Shown here piece by piece: positions 40,362 through 51,900 of a DNA stretch of 64,000 nt. How positions within the stretch are numbered: position 1 is the first letter of the stretch; every line of letters begins with the position of its first letter. A model generated the notes under the pieces. That model saw only the letters and a program-made list of their open reading frames with translations. It did no database searches and was not told the origin of the DNA. A program made the position numbers and the translations under genes. This DNA comes from Hyaloraphidium curvatum. Its lineage: Eukaryota; Monoblepharomycota; Hyaloraphidiomycetes; Hyaloraphidiales; Hyaloraphidiaceae. The stretch spans positions 620,001 through 684,000 of the forward strand of contig JAIVFI010000013.1 of assembly GCA_025558095.1 (NCBI GenBank), in the 5' to 3' direction.

Positions 40362-42662
40362 ATGAGTGCGGCCGCGGCCGTCGAGCACGCGGCGGCGCCG
40401 GCCGCGATCCACACGGCGCCGCGGCGGCCGGCCGACGTCGCGGGGTCGCCCGCGTCGTCGCTCTCCGACGGCGACCGCACGCCGACCGCCGCGCGGCTGT
40501 CGCGCAACCTGCTGCAGCGCGCAGACCCCTCATCGCCCGCGGACGACGAGCCGCCGACCCCCGGGCCCCCGAAGCGGGCGCAGGGCGGGGCACCGCCCAG
40601 GGTGGACTCGAAGCTGATGATGGACATGTTCGCCGCCGAGCAGGCTGCCAGTGCGGTGCAGGCCGCGGTGCCACCGCCGCCAGACGCCGCGGGTGCCCTG
40701 GACTCGCTGATGGGCGACCTGGAAAAGGCCTTTGGCCGCCGGGACTCCACCGATCCGCCCCTGCTGGACCTGGACAGGCTGATCATCTCGGCCCTGCCTG
40801 CGGATAAGGAGGAATCGCCGCTCACCGCATCGGCGTCGTTCGGCCCGCTCCAATCGACCGGCAGCAGAGGTGGGGACCACTCCGTCCGCACCGGCCCCTC
40901 TTCCCGCTGACGCCCGGCCCCCTCCACGCAGCTTCCAACGACTCCTCCTCCTCGTCCCGCACCCGCAACGAGTCCGGGCCGCCCTCTCCCGTGCCATCCC
41001 ACCCCGAAACCTCCACCCTCGCATCCGCCGGCGACTCCGCCTCGGTGACCACCTACCAGCTCCTCTCCACCCCGCTCAACAAGCACCTCTCCAACGTCGA
41101 GAACGACGTCATCTCCCTCCCCTCGCGGTATTCCGACTGCTCCTACGACGCGCACAGCGTTGCGGCATCGACCAACTCGATCAGCAGCGAGAGCGGCATC
41201 TCCAACGACTCGGGTTCGCAGGAGGAGATTGCGGTTGTGGGTTCCCGCGGCGGCGCGGCATTCGCTGCGGCCGATGACCCGTCTTCGCAGAAGTTCCCCC
41301 CTCTGGGCGACCTCAAGCCCGAAACGCTGGAGCTCTACAGGCAGAACGCCAAGCGGTCCAACGACCCGGCAGTGCAGCTCGAGTTTGCAAAGTACCTCTT
41401 TGTCGCCGCCGAGGGTGCGTCCCAGCTCGCGCCGCCGCAGGTTCCACCCCGCTGACCCCCATTTCCAGCCGCCAAGGAAGCCGAGGACCGCCTCCCCTCC
41501 TCCCCCACCCTCCCCCCCTCCGAAAAACGCACATCCACCCTCCTCCACGCCGAAGCCCTGCGCTGGCTCAAGCGCCTCGCGCACCACGCCTCCCTCGCCT
41601 CGGCCCCGGCCTTCTTCAACCGGCCCCCGCACGCCGAGGCCCAGTTCCTCCTCGCGGAGCTCTACTCCAAGGGCTCCGGGGTGGAGCAGGACGCCGAGAA
41701 GGCGTTCGCGTTGTACGTGCAGGCGACAAAGCAGGCGCATCCGGCGGCGTCGATGAAGACGGCGTGGTGCTACGAGACGGGGAGCGGGACCAAGAAGGAC
41801 CCGGCACGAGCAGGTTCGTCCCGGCCGCCATGCTGCAACGCTATCTGCGACTGACGCACGCACAGTGTTCCACTACCGCAAGGCCGCGATGCTGGGCGAC
41901 CCCTTCGCCATGTACAAGATCGGCACCATCCTCCTTCAGGGCCGCCTCGGGGCCAAGCAGAACCCCCGAGAGGGTGTCCTCTGGCTCAAGCGCGCCGCCC
42001 AGCCCGTCGCCTCCCGCTCCTCCGCCGAATCCCCCAACGCCCTCTTCGAGCTCGCGCAGCTGCACGACGGCACTTCGCGGGCCTGCGCGCCCGCGGACCT
42101 GCAGGGCATCGTGATCCAGGACGACGCCTACGCCTACGCTCTGTACCTCCGCGCCGCCGAGCTCGGGTACCCCCCCGCACAGCACCACCTCGGCGCGGCG
42201 TACGAGCACGGCCTGCTCGGGCTGCCCGTGGACCCGGCGCTCTCGGTGCGGTTCTACGCCTCGGCCGCGGAGAAGGGACACCCCGAGGCCGAGCTCGCCA
42301 TGAGCGGGTGGTACCTCACCGGCGCCGAGGGCGTGGTGGCGCAGAGCGACGCCGAGGCCTACAGGTGGGCCCGCCGCGCGGCGGACAAGGGCTTGGGCAA
42401 GGCAGAGTACGCCGTGGGGTACTACACCGAGAACGGGGTCGGCGTCGAGGCCGATGCGCAGGCGGCGCTGGGGTGGTACCAGCGCGCGGCGGCCAAGGGG
42501 AACAAGCGCGCCGCGGCCAAGGCGGCGGAGCTGTCGCAGGGCCGGCCGCCCGAAAAGGGGCTGCTGGGGAAGCTGGTGCCGGGCAAGAACAGGAAGGGGG
42601 CCATGAGCTTCCTGTCAAAGTCGAGCAGCAACACCTCGCTGTCGACCATGTCGTCGGGGTGA
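40362..42662 (+). CDS. SEL1-repeat protein, Skt5/Chs-regulator-like
   Basis: Four exons: 40362-40869, 40932-41414, 41469-41813 and 41866-42662 (introns 62, 54 and 52 nt; GTGGGG, GTGCGT, GTTCGT) encode 710 residues. The N-terminal ~290 residues are disordered and Ser/Pro-rich. The C-terminal half has at least seven SEL1-like repeats, for example AQFLLAELYSKGSGVEQDAEKAF, PFAMYKIGTILLQGRLG, PAQHHLGAAYEHGLLG and AEYAVGYYTENGVGVEADAQAA. The order, disordered head then repeats, matches the Skt5/Shc1 family that activates or positions chitin synthase III at the bud neck or growing tip. No C-terminal CAAX prenylation box was seen; the tail is Ser-rich (SSSNTSLSTMSSG). Confidence 0.85.
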
Positions 42663-44018
42663 GGCTGGGATACCCCTGCGTTTTGCATCTTGCGGGAAGG
42701 ACGTTTGGGGGCACGGTGACCGGGGAATCTTGGTGCGCATATGCACGCATCCGGACGCAACGACTACGCGATCATCGCGGCCCTCTTTATCTCTGTCACT
42801 AATCTAAATAGACCTGGTGATTTATTTGCTGCAAACCACGGCGAGATGATTGCCGAGTCTGGTTCACTGATTCCAGGTCGCCGAGTCTGGTTCACTGATT
42901 CCAGGTCGCGCGGCGAATTGCTCTGATTCCAGGTTGGCTGGCTGCCGGCTTCAGGGGGTCGCTCCCCCCGCCGCTACTTCCCTTGCTAGCTTCGCGCGGA
43001 GCGCGGCCGCGGAGCGGCTTGGCGAGCGCCAGCGAGCTTCGGGTGGCTGGGGAGGGCGGAGCCCCGACCAAGAGGGCAGCAGGCTACAATAACTTTTCGC
43101 GGGCAGTTCTTTCCCCCGGGGACGGCCGGGGACGCAGGCACGCTTGCCCTTGCCGCAGTTGCGCCTTCTGGAGGGGGATCGATTGCCGTCCCCCGCACAA
43201 AGGGATGGACCGCGAGCAGATTTCCATTTGCCTCGCAGGGCCGCGATGTCGACAGTTTCGTACGTCCGCACACGAAGCTCGAATGCGCGCGAGGGCGTTT
43301 TGCACGTGCGCGCGCCGGAAGCCACCTCGAAGTGGTCCGGTTCCGAGCTGGGGACGACCATTGAAGATAGGGTGAGAATGTCACGAACCATCGCAGCTGT
43401 CAGGTGTCGCGCTGATTCCACTGTCTGCAGGTTTCCTTCCTCGAGCGCGAGGCCGAAATCAACCGTACCTTCCGGGGTGAGGTTCTTGCCAGGGTGCGTT
43501 TTCGAAAATTCATGGCCTCCGACCTGCACTGATCCAAAGGTTTTAGTTCGAAAGGATGGAGAACTTCCTCGGCGCGCTGGTCAAGGCCAGCTTGCGAGGC
43601 CTTGGAAGTAGGAGTCGCCACGCGCGGAGGTCCTCGGTCTTGGCGAACGCGAGGCGCAGGATAACGCAATGATTTCCTCGCGTCGCGAGTCGATGGCGGA
43701 TCCCTTGGGGCGGTAGTAGGAAGGTCACTGATACGATTGCATAGCAACCTTGCTCCCGAAGCCCGGGGTGTACGGATGACGACGACGGGTCGGATGTCGG
43801 CGTCGGTGGGTTCCCGCTTCTTCAGTTGACCTGAGAACCGTTTCGATTGCTTTGGATGCGGAGCCACCAAACAAGGAAGTTGATTAGAGATATCTTTGCG
43901 CTTACGTGCGACGTTTTCGTTGCGACTGGCGAAAGGAGCATCCATGTCCGTGATTGAGCGACCGGATACACAGTCGCAAACTGCACGCAGCCCAGCGCAT
44001 CACTCTGATATCGAGCCG
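42663..44018. other. Repeat-bearing stretch with decayed coding pieces
   Basis: No convincing intact gene lies in these 1.36 kb. Minus-strand frames at 42951-43529 (starting MQVGGHEFSKTHPGK) and 43543-43728 (HRLATRGNHCVILRLAF) look partly protein-like and lie in different frames, as in a decayed gene, but no domain was recognised. A 28-bp tandem duplication lies at 42852-42907. Confidence 0.35.
42852..42907. repeat. 28-bp tandem duplication
   Basis: Two identical 28-bp units (each begins gccgagtctg and ends attccaggtc) at 42852-42879 and 42880-42907, followed by a partial third copy (ctgattccaggt) near 42922. Confidence 0.9.
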
Positions 44019-46171
44019 CTAGTCCTCCTCCATTGGAATGTAGCCCATCCGCGTCTTCACCTTGGCCTCTTCGAACGCGTCCTTCCTCCACAGCAGCGGC
44101 GCCACGTAGTTGTCCTCAAATTTGGCCCACCACGTGGTCCACTTGGAGTGGTCCGAAGACGGCGGCAGGGTCCAAGCGTAGCGGAAGCGCTGCACGGGCG
44201 GGACAGGCTCCGTCTTGCCGGGTTTGGCCGGCTCCAGGATCGTGATCTTGGAATCGGGGTCGTGGGAGGGCTCCTGCGCCGGTACGGGAGGAGCCTCCCC
44301 GCTCGTCTGCAGAATCGAAGGCGGTGCGGGCTTTTCTTCCCCGAGGCCACCTTCCGCAGGGGCACCACCCTCCGACACCTTGTCCGCCTCGTCATCCACC
44401 GCAGCAAGTCGGGCGACGACGCGTGGGTTCGCCGCCATCAGGTCGTCCGTCCCCACCCGGGCGGTCGCCTCCGGATTGATCCCCAGCAGCTGCTCCAGGT
44501 CCCAAACCCACCGCCACGGCGTCCGCGCGTCCGGCTTCCGGGACGTGCGTGCCAAAGTGAGCGCCTTGGCGACGATGGGGTGCGTTGGTGCGTAGTTCAG
44601 GCCGAGGAGGGAGATAGCGCGGGCCGTGCCGCCGCCCCAAAGGAGAACGGACATGAAGATCACGATGATGGTGGATCCGAGGGCGAGCATGCGGAAGGAT
44701 TCCTGGCGGGGGCGGGGGAGGGGGGGGGGGGGGGACGGGGCGGCGATCAGCAGGAGATGATTTGAAGCAGAACGGGTTTGAGACAAACGGAAAACTGCTC
44801 CGACTCGGAGAGCTCGAGCGCGAGCAGGAAAGCGACGCCCCCGCGCAGACCGGCGTACCTGTCGACAGACGCAGTCAACACCAATTTGCCGCAGCTTGCG
44901 GCCACACCGACCACATGAAGACCTGCGACTTCCAGTTGAACCGGTGCCCCTTCTTCCTGAAGAGGTTGGAGAGCGGGACAAAGAGCACCACCACGACCGC
45001 CCTGGCCACGAGGATGGCGAACTCAGTGCCGAAGATCCACGCGGCGTCGTAGGTGCTCCTTGTTCGCGACAGGCCGCCGATGGCGTAGCCCAGGTAGACG
45101 AAGAGGATCGTCTCCATGAAGCCCGCGAACGCGCGGAGCACTCTTTCCGAGACGAAGATCGTCAGTCGAAACGCAAATCGAAACGCAAACCAGGACAGGC
45201 TCGAACGCACTGTTCCATCATGTGGAAGCCCTTGATTGTCATGTTCGGGACCACGTGGTGCTTGACAAAGATGCCTCCAAAAGTGAGCGTGATTATGCCC
45301 GACAGCGTGAAGAACTCGCTGAAAATGAACGAGGCGTAGGCGAGCCCGAGCACGACGACCGTCTCGTGCACCGCCCCCCTGGATTCGAAATCGGCGAACT
45401 TGAGGAACAGGCAGGTGACGATCCCAAAAATGACTCCGACGATGATGGCGAGTATAAAAGCGAGGATGACCTGGCCGATGGCGATGCCGATGGTGGTACC
45501 GTCGATGACCGCGCCGGGCTCGGAAAAGGACTTCATGAGGCGAAACCTGGGCAGAGAGTGAGACGGTGCCGCTCGCTGCGGGCGCAAGAAGCCCACATGA
45601 TGATGCCCGTGGCGTCGTTGAGCGCCGACTCGCCGAAGATGACCTCGTTCAGGTCCGGGTCGATGGGGATCGCCTGGAAGGTCGCCAGCACGCTGACGGG
45701 GTCCGTGGCGCCCAGAACGCTCCCGAACGTGAGCGCGTCCAGGAACGATATGCGCCCGGGGCCGAGGAGGCCGTATAGGATCCCTGCCGAGGCAAAGATC
45801 CCGACCGCGATGCCCGGCAGCGCGAGGAGGAAGATGGCGGGGAAGTTCTTCTTGAAAAGGTGGCGGTCTATCGAGAGGCCGCCCTCGAAGATGATTGGGG
45901 GCAGGATCACGTTGAAGAAGAGGTACGGGCTGAGCACGAGGGCTTGCTCGAGGGACTGGTTGGCGAAGACGATGATGAGGCCGAAGATAATGCCGATAAT
46001 GACGGCAATCGACGTGTCCTGGAGGAAGAGCCAGTTGCGCTTCCACGTCTGCAGCGCGAGCGCCATGGAGATGACGGCCACGCTGATGGCCAGGAACGCC
46101 GAGAGCTGGTAGAAACGTTCGGGATCATAGGTCGGTCCCGTCTGGTTGTCGCTCTCCGCCGAAGTGGACAT
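44019..46171 (-). CDS. Na+/H+ exchanger (CPA1/NHE-NHX type)
   Basis: Five exons: 46171-45597, 45546-45211, 45142-44906, 44858-44789 and 44702-44019, encoding 633 residues with agreeing phases (introns 47-86 nt). Multiple membrane spans are visible from residue ~25 (SAFLAISVAVISMALAL, SIAVIIGIIFGLIIVFA, FFNVILPPIIFEGG). The core NHE motifs are present: LPPIIFEGG near the amiloride region, GATDPVSVLATF, and FGESALNDATGIIM with the ion-binding Asp. Later come GFMETILFVYLGYAI and the junction motif YAGLRGGVAFLLALEL. The C-terminal ~190 residues form a cytosolic tail. Family members exchange Na+ or K+ for H+ in endosomes, vacuoles or plasma membrane. A G-run of 14 or more bases lies inside the fourth intron. 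Confidence 0.92.
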
Positions 46172-46762
46172 CTCGAGCGACGGCGGGGTTTCAGACCGGG
46201 AGGACGCGGAAGGAGACGCGGCCGCGGGTCGGCACGAGCGCCCCGAACGCGGCGCGGGTTTCGGCTCTGCGGAACCGCTTCCCGGACGCTAAACGCGCCC
46301 GGCCCGCACGAGCTGCGAGGGCGTCATGGGATGGCGACGGGTGTCAGGGCTTGAGCGGCGACCCAATCGCACAGCCGCCCGAATCACCGCGCCTGACGAG
46401 ACGATCGGGGGAGCCTCGACGGCCTTCGGTTCGAAAAAACAGCGTAAACGAAACGCTTTTGCTATCTATTGGACGGCTTTCGCTTTCGCGGTTCTGGACG
46501 CGTTCGAACGTAGGAGTGAGACTGCCCTCGGATCCTCGAACCGGCCGCCCGGATTACGATGTCCGAGCCGAATGTCCATGATTCGGAAGCATCTCCACGC
46601 TTCGAATCATCCAGACTTCCCTCTATATCTGGGCGGGCCACCCCAGCGATCGCAAGGCTGCCCACGCACGGCCGGTGGCGCGATCGCCGCTCCAAACGGC
46701 ACATGCCTCCCCCCTTCCGGCCACTCTCTCGTCCCCTCCTCCGCCTCCTTCTCCGCCGCGGC
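46172..46762. other. Divergent promoter region
   Basis: About 590 bp between the starts of the leftward exchanger and the rightward aminotransferase. No gene was recognised. CT-rich sequence precedes the aminotransferase ATG. Confidence 0.4.
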
Positions 46763-48383
46763 ATGGCCCCCGCACAGACATACTCCTCCCTCGTCTCCCC
46801 GCGGGTCCGTTCCCCCTTCCTCTGCCCCCCATGCCGCGGCTGACGCCCTGCGCAGGGTTCCCGCAAGGTGCTTGACAACTTCGACCCCGTCGGCACCGTC
46901 TTCTCCGAGTTCACGGGCATGGCGATCAAGCACGGCGCCGTCAACCTCGGGCAGGGGTTCCCGACCGTGGGGGTGCCGCAGTTCGTCAGGGACGCGGCGG
47001 TGGGGAGCGTCGAGGCGGACACGCTGCTGCACCAGTACGCGCGGAGCGAGGGGAACCCCGAGCTGGTCAAGGGTGGGGGTCACAGGCGCCGTGGAGGTGC
47101 CGGCACAGGCTGACGACGCGTTTCGACAGCGCTCGCGCGGTTCTACGCCGACAAGCTCCCCCCCCTCGACCCCATGTCCGAAATCATCACCACCGTCGGC
47201 GCCACCGAGGCCATCTTCTCCACCCTAATGGCCTTTGTCTCCCCCGGCGACCGCGTGGTGCTGATGAGCCCGCACTACGACAGCTACCCCGCCAGCGTGA
47301 TCATGGCGGGCGGGGAGCCGGCGTTCGTGAGGATGAGGCCAAAGGTCGAGGCGCCGCGGACCAGCGATGAGTGGGAGGTGGATTGGGAGCAGCTGGAGGG
47401 GATGCTGGAGGAGGATAGGAGGGAGGGCGAGAAGACGGGGAGAAGACGGATAAGGGTGATGATGGTCAACAACCCGCACAACCCTCTCGGTGGGTTTCCT
47501 GGCTTGCCGTGCCCCAATTCGGGCGCTGATCCCACTGTCTATTCTAGGCAAGGTCTGGACCCGCCCAGAGCTCGAGCGCCTAGCCTCCCTCTGCGTCTCC
47601 CACGACCTCCTGCTGATCAGCGACGACGTCTACGAGGCCCTCGTCTACTCCGACTCGCCCGGCCCGATGGTCAAGGCCGCTTCGTTGCCGGGCATGTGGG
47701 AGCGCACGGTGTCGCTGGGGAGCATCGGCAAGACGTTCGGCGTGACGGGGTGGAAGATCGGGTGGGCGGTCGGGCCCAAGGAGCTGATCAGGACGATATG
47801 GCTGGTGCACCAGGTGGGTTTGCTGCCGTGCTGTCAAGGGAGGGTGTTGATGGGCGGTGAAGTGGGTCCCGTTCGCGATCGTGAACCCGCTGCAGGAGGC
47901 CTCGGCGCGCGCCTTCAACAAGGCGCTCGACGAGGGGTTCCTCCCCCGCCAGGCGGCGCAGTACGAATCCCTGCGCGACCAGCTCGCGGCGATGCTCCGC
48001 ACCGCGGGGCTGGAACCCTGCGTCCCGCACGGGGGCTACTTCATCATGGCCTCCACCGAGACGCTGCGCGACCCGGCCGAGGTGGAGCCGTGGGCGTCCA
48101 TGGACGAGTACCAATCGGAGGCGAGGCGGGATTTCAGGATCGCGAGGTGGATGACCAAGGAGGCGGGGGTGACGGCGATCCCGCCGAGCCCGTTCGTGGA
48201 CAAGGAGGACGGGGAGGCGGGGAGGGAGATGGGGCGGTGGGTGCGGTTCGCGTTCTGCAAGGAGTGGGTTGCCCGTGCCGTTCGGTTTCTAGTTCGCGGC
48301 CTGATTCGTGGGATGGCAGCGCAAAGATGATCGACGAGGCGGGGAAGCGGCTGCTGGAGCACCTGCCCAAGTTGAGGCGGTAA
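46763..48383 (+). CDS. Kynurenine-type aminotransferase (class I/II)
   Basis: Six exons: 46763-46804, 46856-47072, 47130-47489, 47548-47813, 47863-48263 and 48320-48383, encoding 449 residues. Three of the introns start GTGGGT. Fold-type I aminotransferase features are present: NLGQGFPTVGVP near the start, TVGATEAIFSTLMAFV, NNPHNPLG, LISDDVYEALVY, and the cofactor-lysine block SLGSIGKTFGVTGWKIGW. The FPT-start and PLQEASARAF region fit kynurenine-oxoglutarate transaminase/cysteine-S-conjugate beta-lyase (KAT) proteins, which form kynurenic acid from kynurenine. The short first exon (MAPAQTYSSLVSPR) joins to SRKVLDNFDPVGTVF. Location is probably cytosolic or mitochondrial; no clear leader. Confidence 0.88.
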
Positions 48384-48986
48384 CCGGCGGCGGAAGGCGG
48401 CGGATCGGACCGGGGGTCCGCCAATAGACGCGAAAGGGGCGCCTGCCGTGTTCTGCCGCCTGCTTCCGTCACGTCTTGGGCCCCTTCGTTGTCATTTTCC
48501 GGGGGAGGCGGCAGGAGCGCCTTCGCTACTTATGACGTCCGAGGCTGCCTCCCGGGCCCATTTCGCGCGGATGGTGCCCGGAAAAATCGCAAACTTCTTC
48601 CGACAGAGTGCCATGCCGTCCGGCATTGGCCGATTCGGAGGCGGAGGGTCCCGGATACGGATGGGGATCCGGATCGGCGCTGTGCGGTGGCGCGTCACGT
48701 GAGAAGGGGGAGTCAGGGGGGCGTTCCGGGCCAATTTCCCTCGGCAGGCCGAAGCTCGACCGAAGCAAGCTCTGCGGCAAGTCGGACGGTGGGGATCGGC
48801 GGGATTCATTGCCCGGCGGGGTCCGGGGGCCCGGCGCCTCGGGCAAAGGTTGTGATGCTGCTTGTTGCGTTCGCCGATTGCGCGCGCCCCCCACGGCCGC
48901 CTTGGCTCCCCCACCTGCCGGCCCGCGGCACGGGATGACGCCCGCACGCGTCTGAGGGCGCGTCTCGTCTCAGAGGAGAGGGCGGG
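48384..48986. other. Intergenic region upstream of the corepressor gene
   Basis: About 600 bp between the end of the aminotransferase and the corepressor ATG. No gene was recognised; both the 3' end of the former and the promoter of the latter should lie here. Confidence 0.4.
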
Positions 48987-51900
48987 ATGAGCGGCGCGGG
49001 CGGCGGCAACGGGGGCGCGGCCGGGCAGTTTGCCGGGCTGCGGGGCGCCCACGGCGCGAACAAGCAGGCGCTCGCGAACGCGGCGGCGGCGGTCGAGCAG
49101 ATGGGCGGCGTCGGCGGGCTGGGCGGGCTGGGGATGGGCGCGCAGGCGCAGTTTGCGCAGATGGGCGCGTTCGACCCGGCGCTGCTGGCGGGGCTGCACG
49201 GCCTGCAGGGCGTGCCCGGGCTGGCGGGGCTGCAGGGGCTGCAGGGCCTGGGCGGCCCGCTCGGCGGCGGCAACCAGATGGCCGGCGTGCCGGCGGGCGC
49301 CCTGCACGCCCCCGCCGGCCCCGCCTCGCTCAACCCGCTGGTGCTGCAGCAGCACCAGCAGCACAGGCAGATGCAGGCCGCGCAGCAGCAGCACCAGGCC
49401 GCACAGCACGCAGCACTGCGCCAGCAGCAGGCGGCCGCCATGGGCTCCGTGCCCGGCATGCAGTCGCCCAACCAGCAGATGCTCAGCGCGCTCATGGGCG
49501 CCGGCGCCGGACCCGGCTCGCTGAACCAGACGCTGCTGCAGCAGATGGCCGGCGCCGGCCACGTGCTGGACCCGCAGTCGCCCGGCTCGAGCGCCTTCAA
49601 GGACACGGTGCGGCGCGAGCTGCAGGCCTCGAACCAGCAGCAGCAGTTTGCCGCCGCCGCCCGCAACAGCCTCCAGGGCGGCTTCGCCGGTCCCGGCGCA
49701 CCGGGGGCGCCGGGCGGACAGGGCGGCCTCATCGGATCCAGCGCCAACGCCGCGGCCTCGTCCCGCGCGGAGCTCATCATTTCGGCCATCAATGTGGACT
49801 CTTCCGGGCAGCAGCAGCACGCGCAGGGACAGAACCCCGGCGGATCCAACGGCCGGCGCCCCTCGGTGCCGCCGGGTCCACCGCCGGGCATGGGCGACTT
49901 CATGTCCCCCGGCCCCGGCCCCGTCCCCTCCCCCTTCCCCAAACCGGCGCAGATGCCCTCCGGCACCGCCACCATCCTCACGCAATCGCAGATGCAGGCG
50001 CTCGCCGACCAGACCCGCGCCAACTTCAACGGCGGCGCACCTCCATCCCCCTTCCCGCCGGGCAGCGAATCCTTCGACCCCACTTCCCCGGCCGGCAACC
50101 CCTCCGTCGCCCAGCAGCACATGCAGCAGATCCGCGCCGCGCAGCAGCGCGAGCGCCAGGAGCAGCAGAACCTCGCCATACGGCAGCAGCTCCTCTCTGC
50201 CTCCTCGCGGTTCGCCGGGCCCGGGGAGCCGCAGCAGCCCGGTGACGGGCTCATGTCCCCGCCCGCGATGCGGCCGGACGAACTGCGCGCGCCCAGCGGC
50301 GGGTCGGTCGGGCCGGCGGGGTACGGCTCGTTCGGGAGGATGGGGCCGCCGCCACCGCAGCAGAGGGGCATCAGCCCCGCGGCGGGGACGCCGCAGATGC
50401 AGCCGGGGCAGGCGGGGGGTGAGGCGCAGGGGAATAGGTACAGGGCGATGTGGGTCTCGCGCGGGCGGCGATCGGTGACCGTTTGCTGATCGCTCTTGCT
50501 CCGTTGACCCTCAGGCTCGACATCCTCATTCACGACTACCTCCGCAAATCGGGCTACACCGCCGCCTCGGCCGCCCTCGTCAATGAATCCGAGTCGATCC
50601 GGAGCACCATGGTCGGCCGCCCAGGGCAACCCGGCCAGCCCGGCGGCGTGCCCCGCCTACCGGACCAAATGGACCTCCCCGACTCGATCCTCCTCGAGTG
50701 GTTCTCGGCCGGATGGGAGCGCTGGTTCGCCCCGCCCCCCGGCGGCTTCCCCGCGCCCTCGCCGCAGCAGTCCCCCGGCACCCTGGCCAACGCCCGCGCC
50801 GCCGCGCTGACGCAGGCGGGCGGCCTCCGTCCCGGCGCCGCCGCGCCTTCCCCCGTCGTCCCGTTCGGCACACCCAACCCCGCCCCAGCAGGCGCGCGCG
50901 CGGACCCCGGCTCCGCCGCCGGCGTCCTCGGCATGCCCCGCGCCTCCCTCAAGGGGGTGATGGACCACCTGGGGCTCAAGGACAAGGACCCGGACCAGCT
51001 CTCGCAGCAGGACATCGAGGCCATCATGCACCGCAGCGCGATGGAGGGGGAAGAAGGGGGGCCGCCATTCAAGAGGCAGAGGACGGAGGAGTTTGAGGGG
51101 TTTGGGGGCAACGGGCAGCAGGTGGGTTCTTTTGCGGCGGGGGCGATGGAAGGGGGCTGGGCTGATTACTTTGTGTGGCAGATGAGGGGTGGAGTGGGGC
51201 AGATGAGCCCGATGGCGGGGTTCCAGCAGATGCTCGCGCAGGTGGGTGGAAGGCGCGAGCGAAGTTCGGCGTGATTGTGACCTTTCTACCCACAGAACGA
51301 CCTCCAATCGCCACCCGGTTCCGTGCCCCAGACGGCGCAGGACATCCTCGGCGCGCTCGGCGGCATCAGCGGCACCCCGCCCGCGGCCCGCGAGTCCGCG
51401 CAGATCGCCCGGCACGCGCAGGCCGCCCAACGCCGCGCCGCCGGCCTTTCCGGGCTCCCCGGCGCCGGTTATCAACCCCAAGGTTTGCCGCCCGGATTCC
51501 CTGGCACCTCGACGGGGTCCATGGGCAGCCCGCTCGGGGTCGGCGCGCGCCCGCCGACGCCGGGGAGCGGGCAGCTCGAGAGCCCGGACGTGGCGAGGGC
51601 GGTGCCGGGGCAGCAGATGCCGGGGGCGACTGTGCAGGCGCAGCTGAGGCAGCAGCAGGTTCGTTCTTCGCGCGTGAATTGTCTTTTGGAAGGATGCTGA
51701 TGGCATTCGGGCCGCGCAGCTCATTATGATACAGCAGCAGCAGGCCGGCGGGTTCCAGCAGCCCGGCGGCTCGCGCTCCTTCACCGGCGAGTCGCCGGCT
51801 TCGGCCAAGTCCCCCGCCGAGTCGAACGCGCCGTCGAGCGGGACCCGCGGCGGCAAGCGCAGGGCCGCCGCCGAGGGGTCGCCGCCCTCGGAATCGCCGC

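Noticed and set aside
42951-43945. Minus-strand frames as an intact gene
   Set aside because: Protein-like pieces fall in different frames without GT-AG introns linking them, and no family was recognised.
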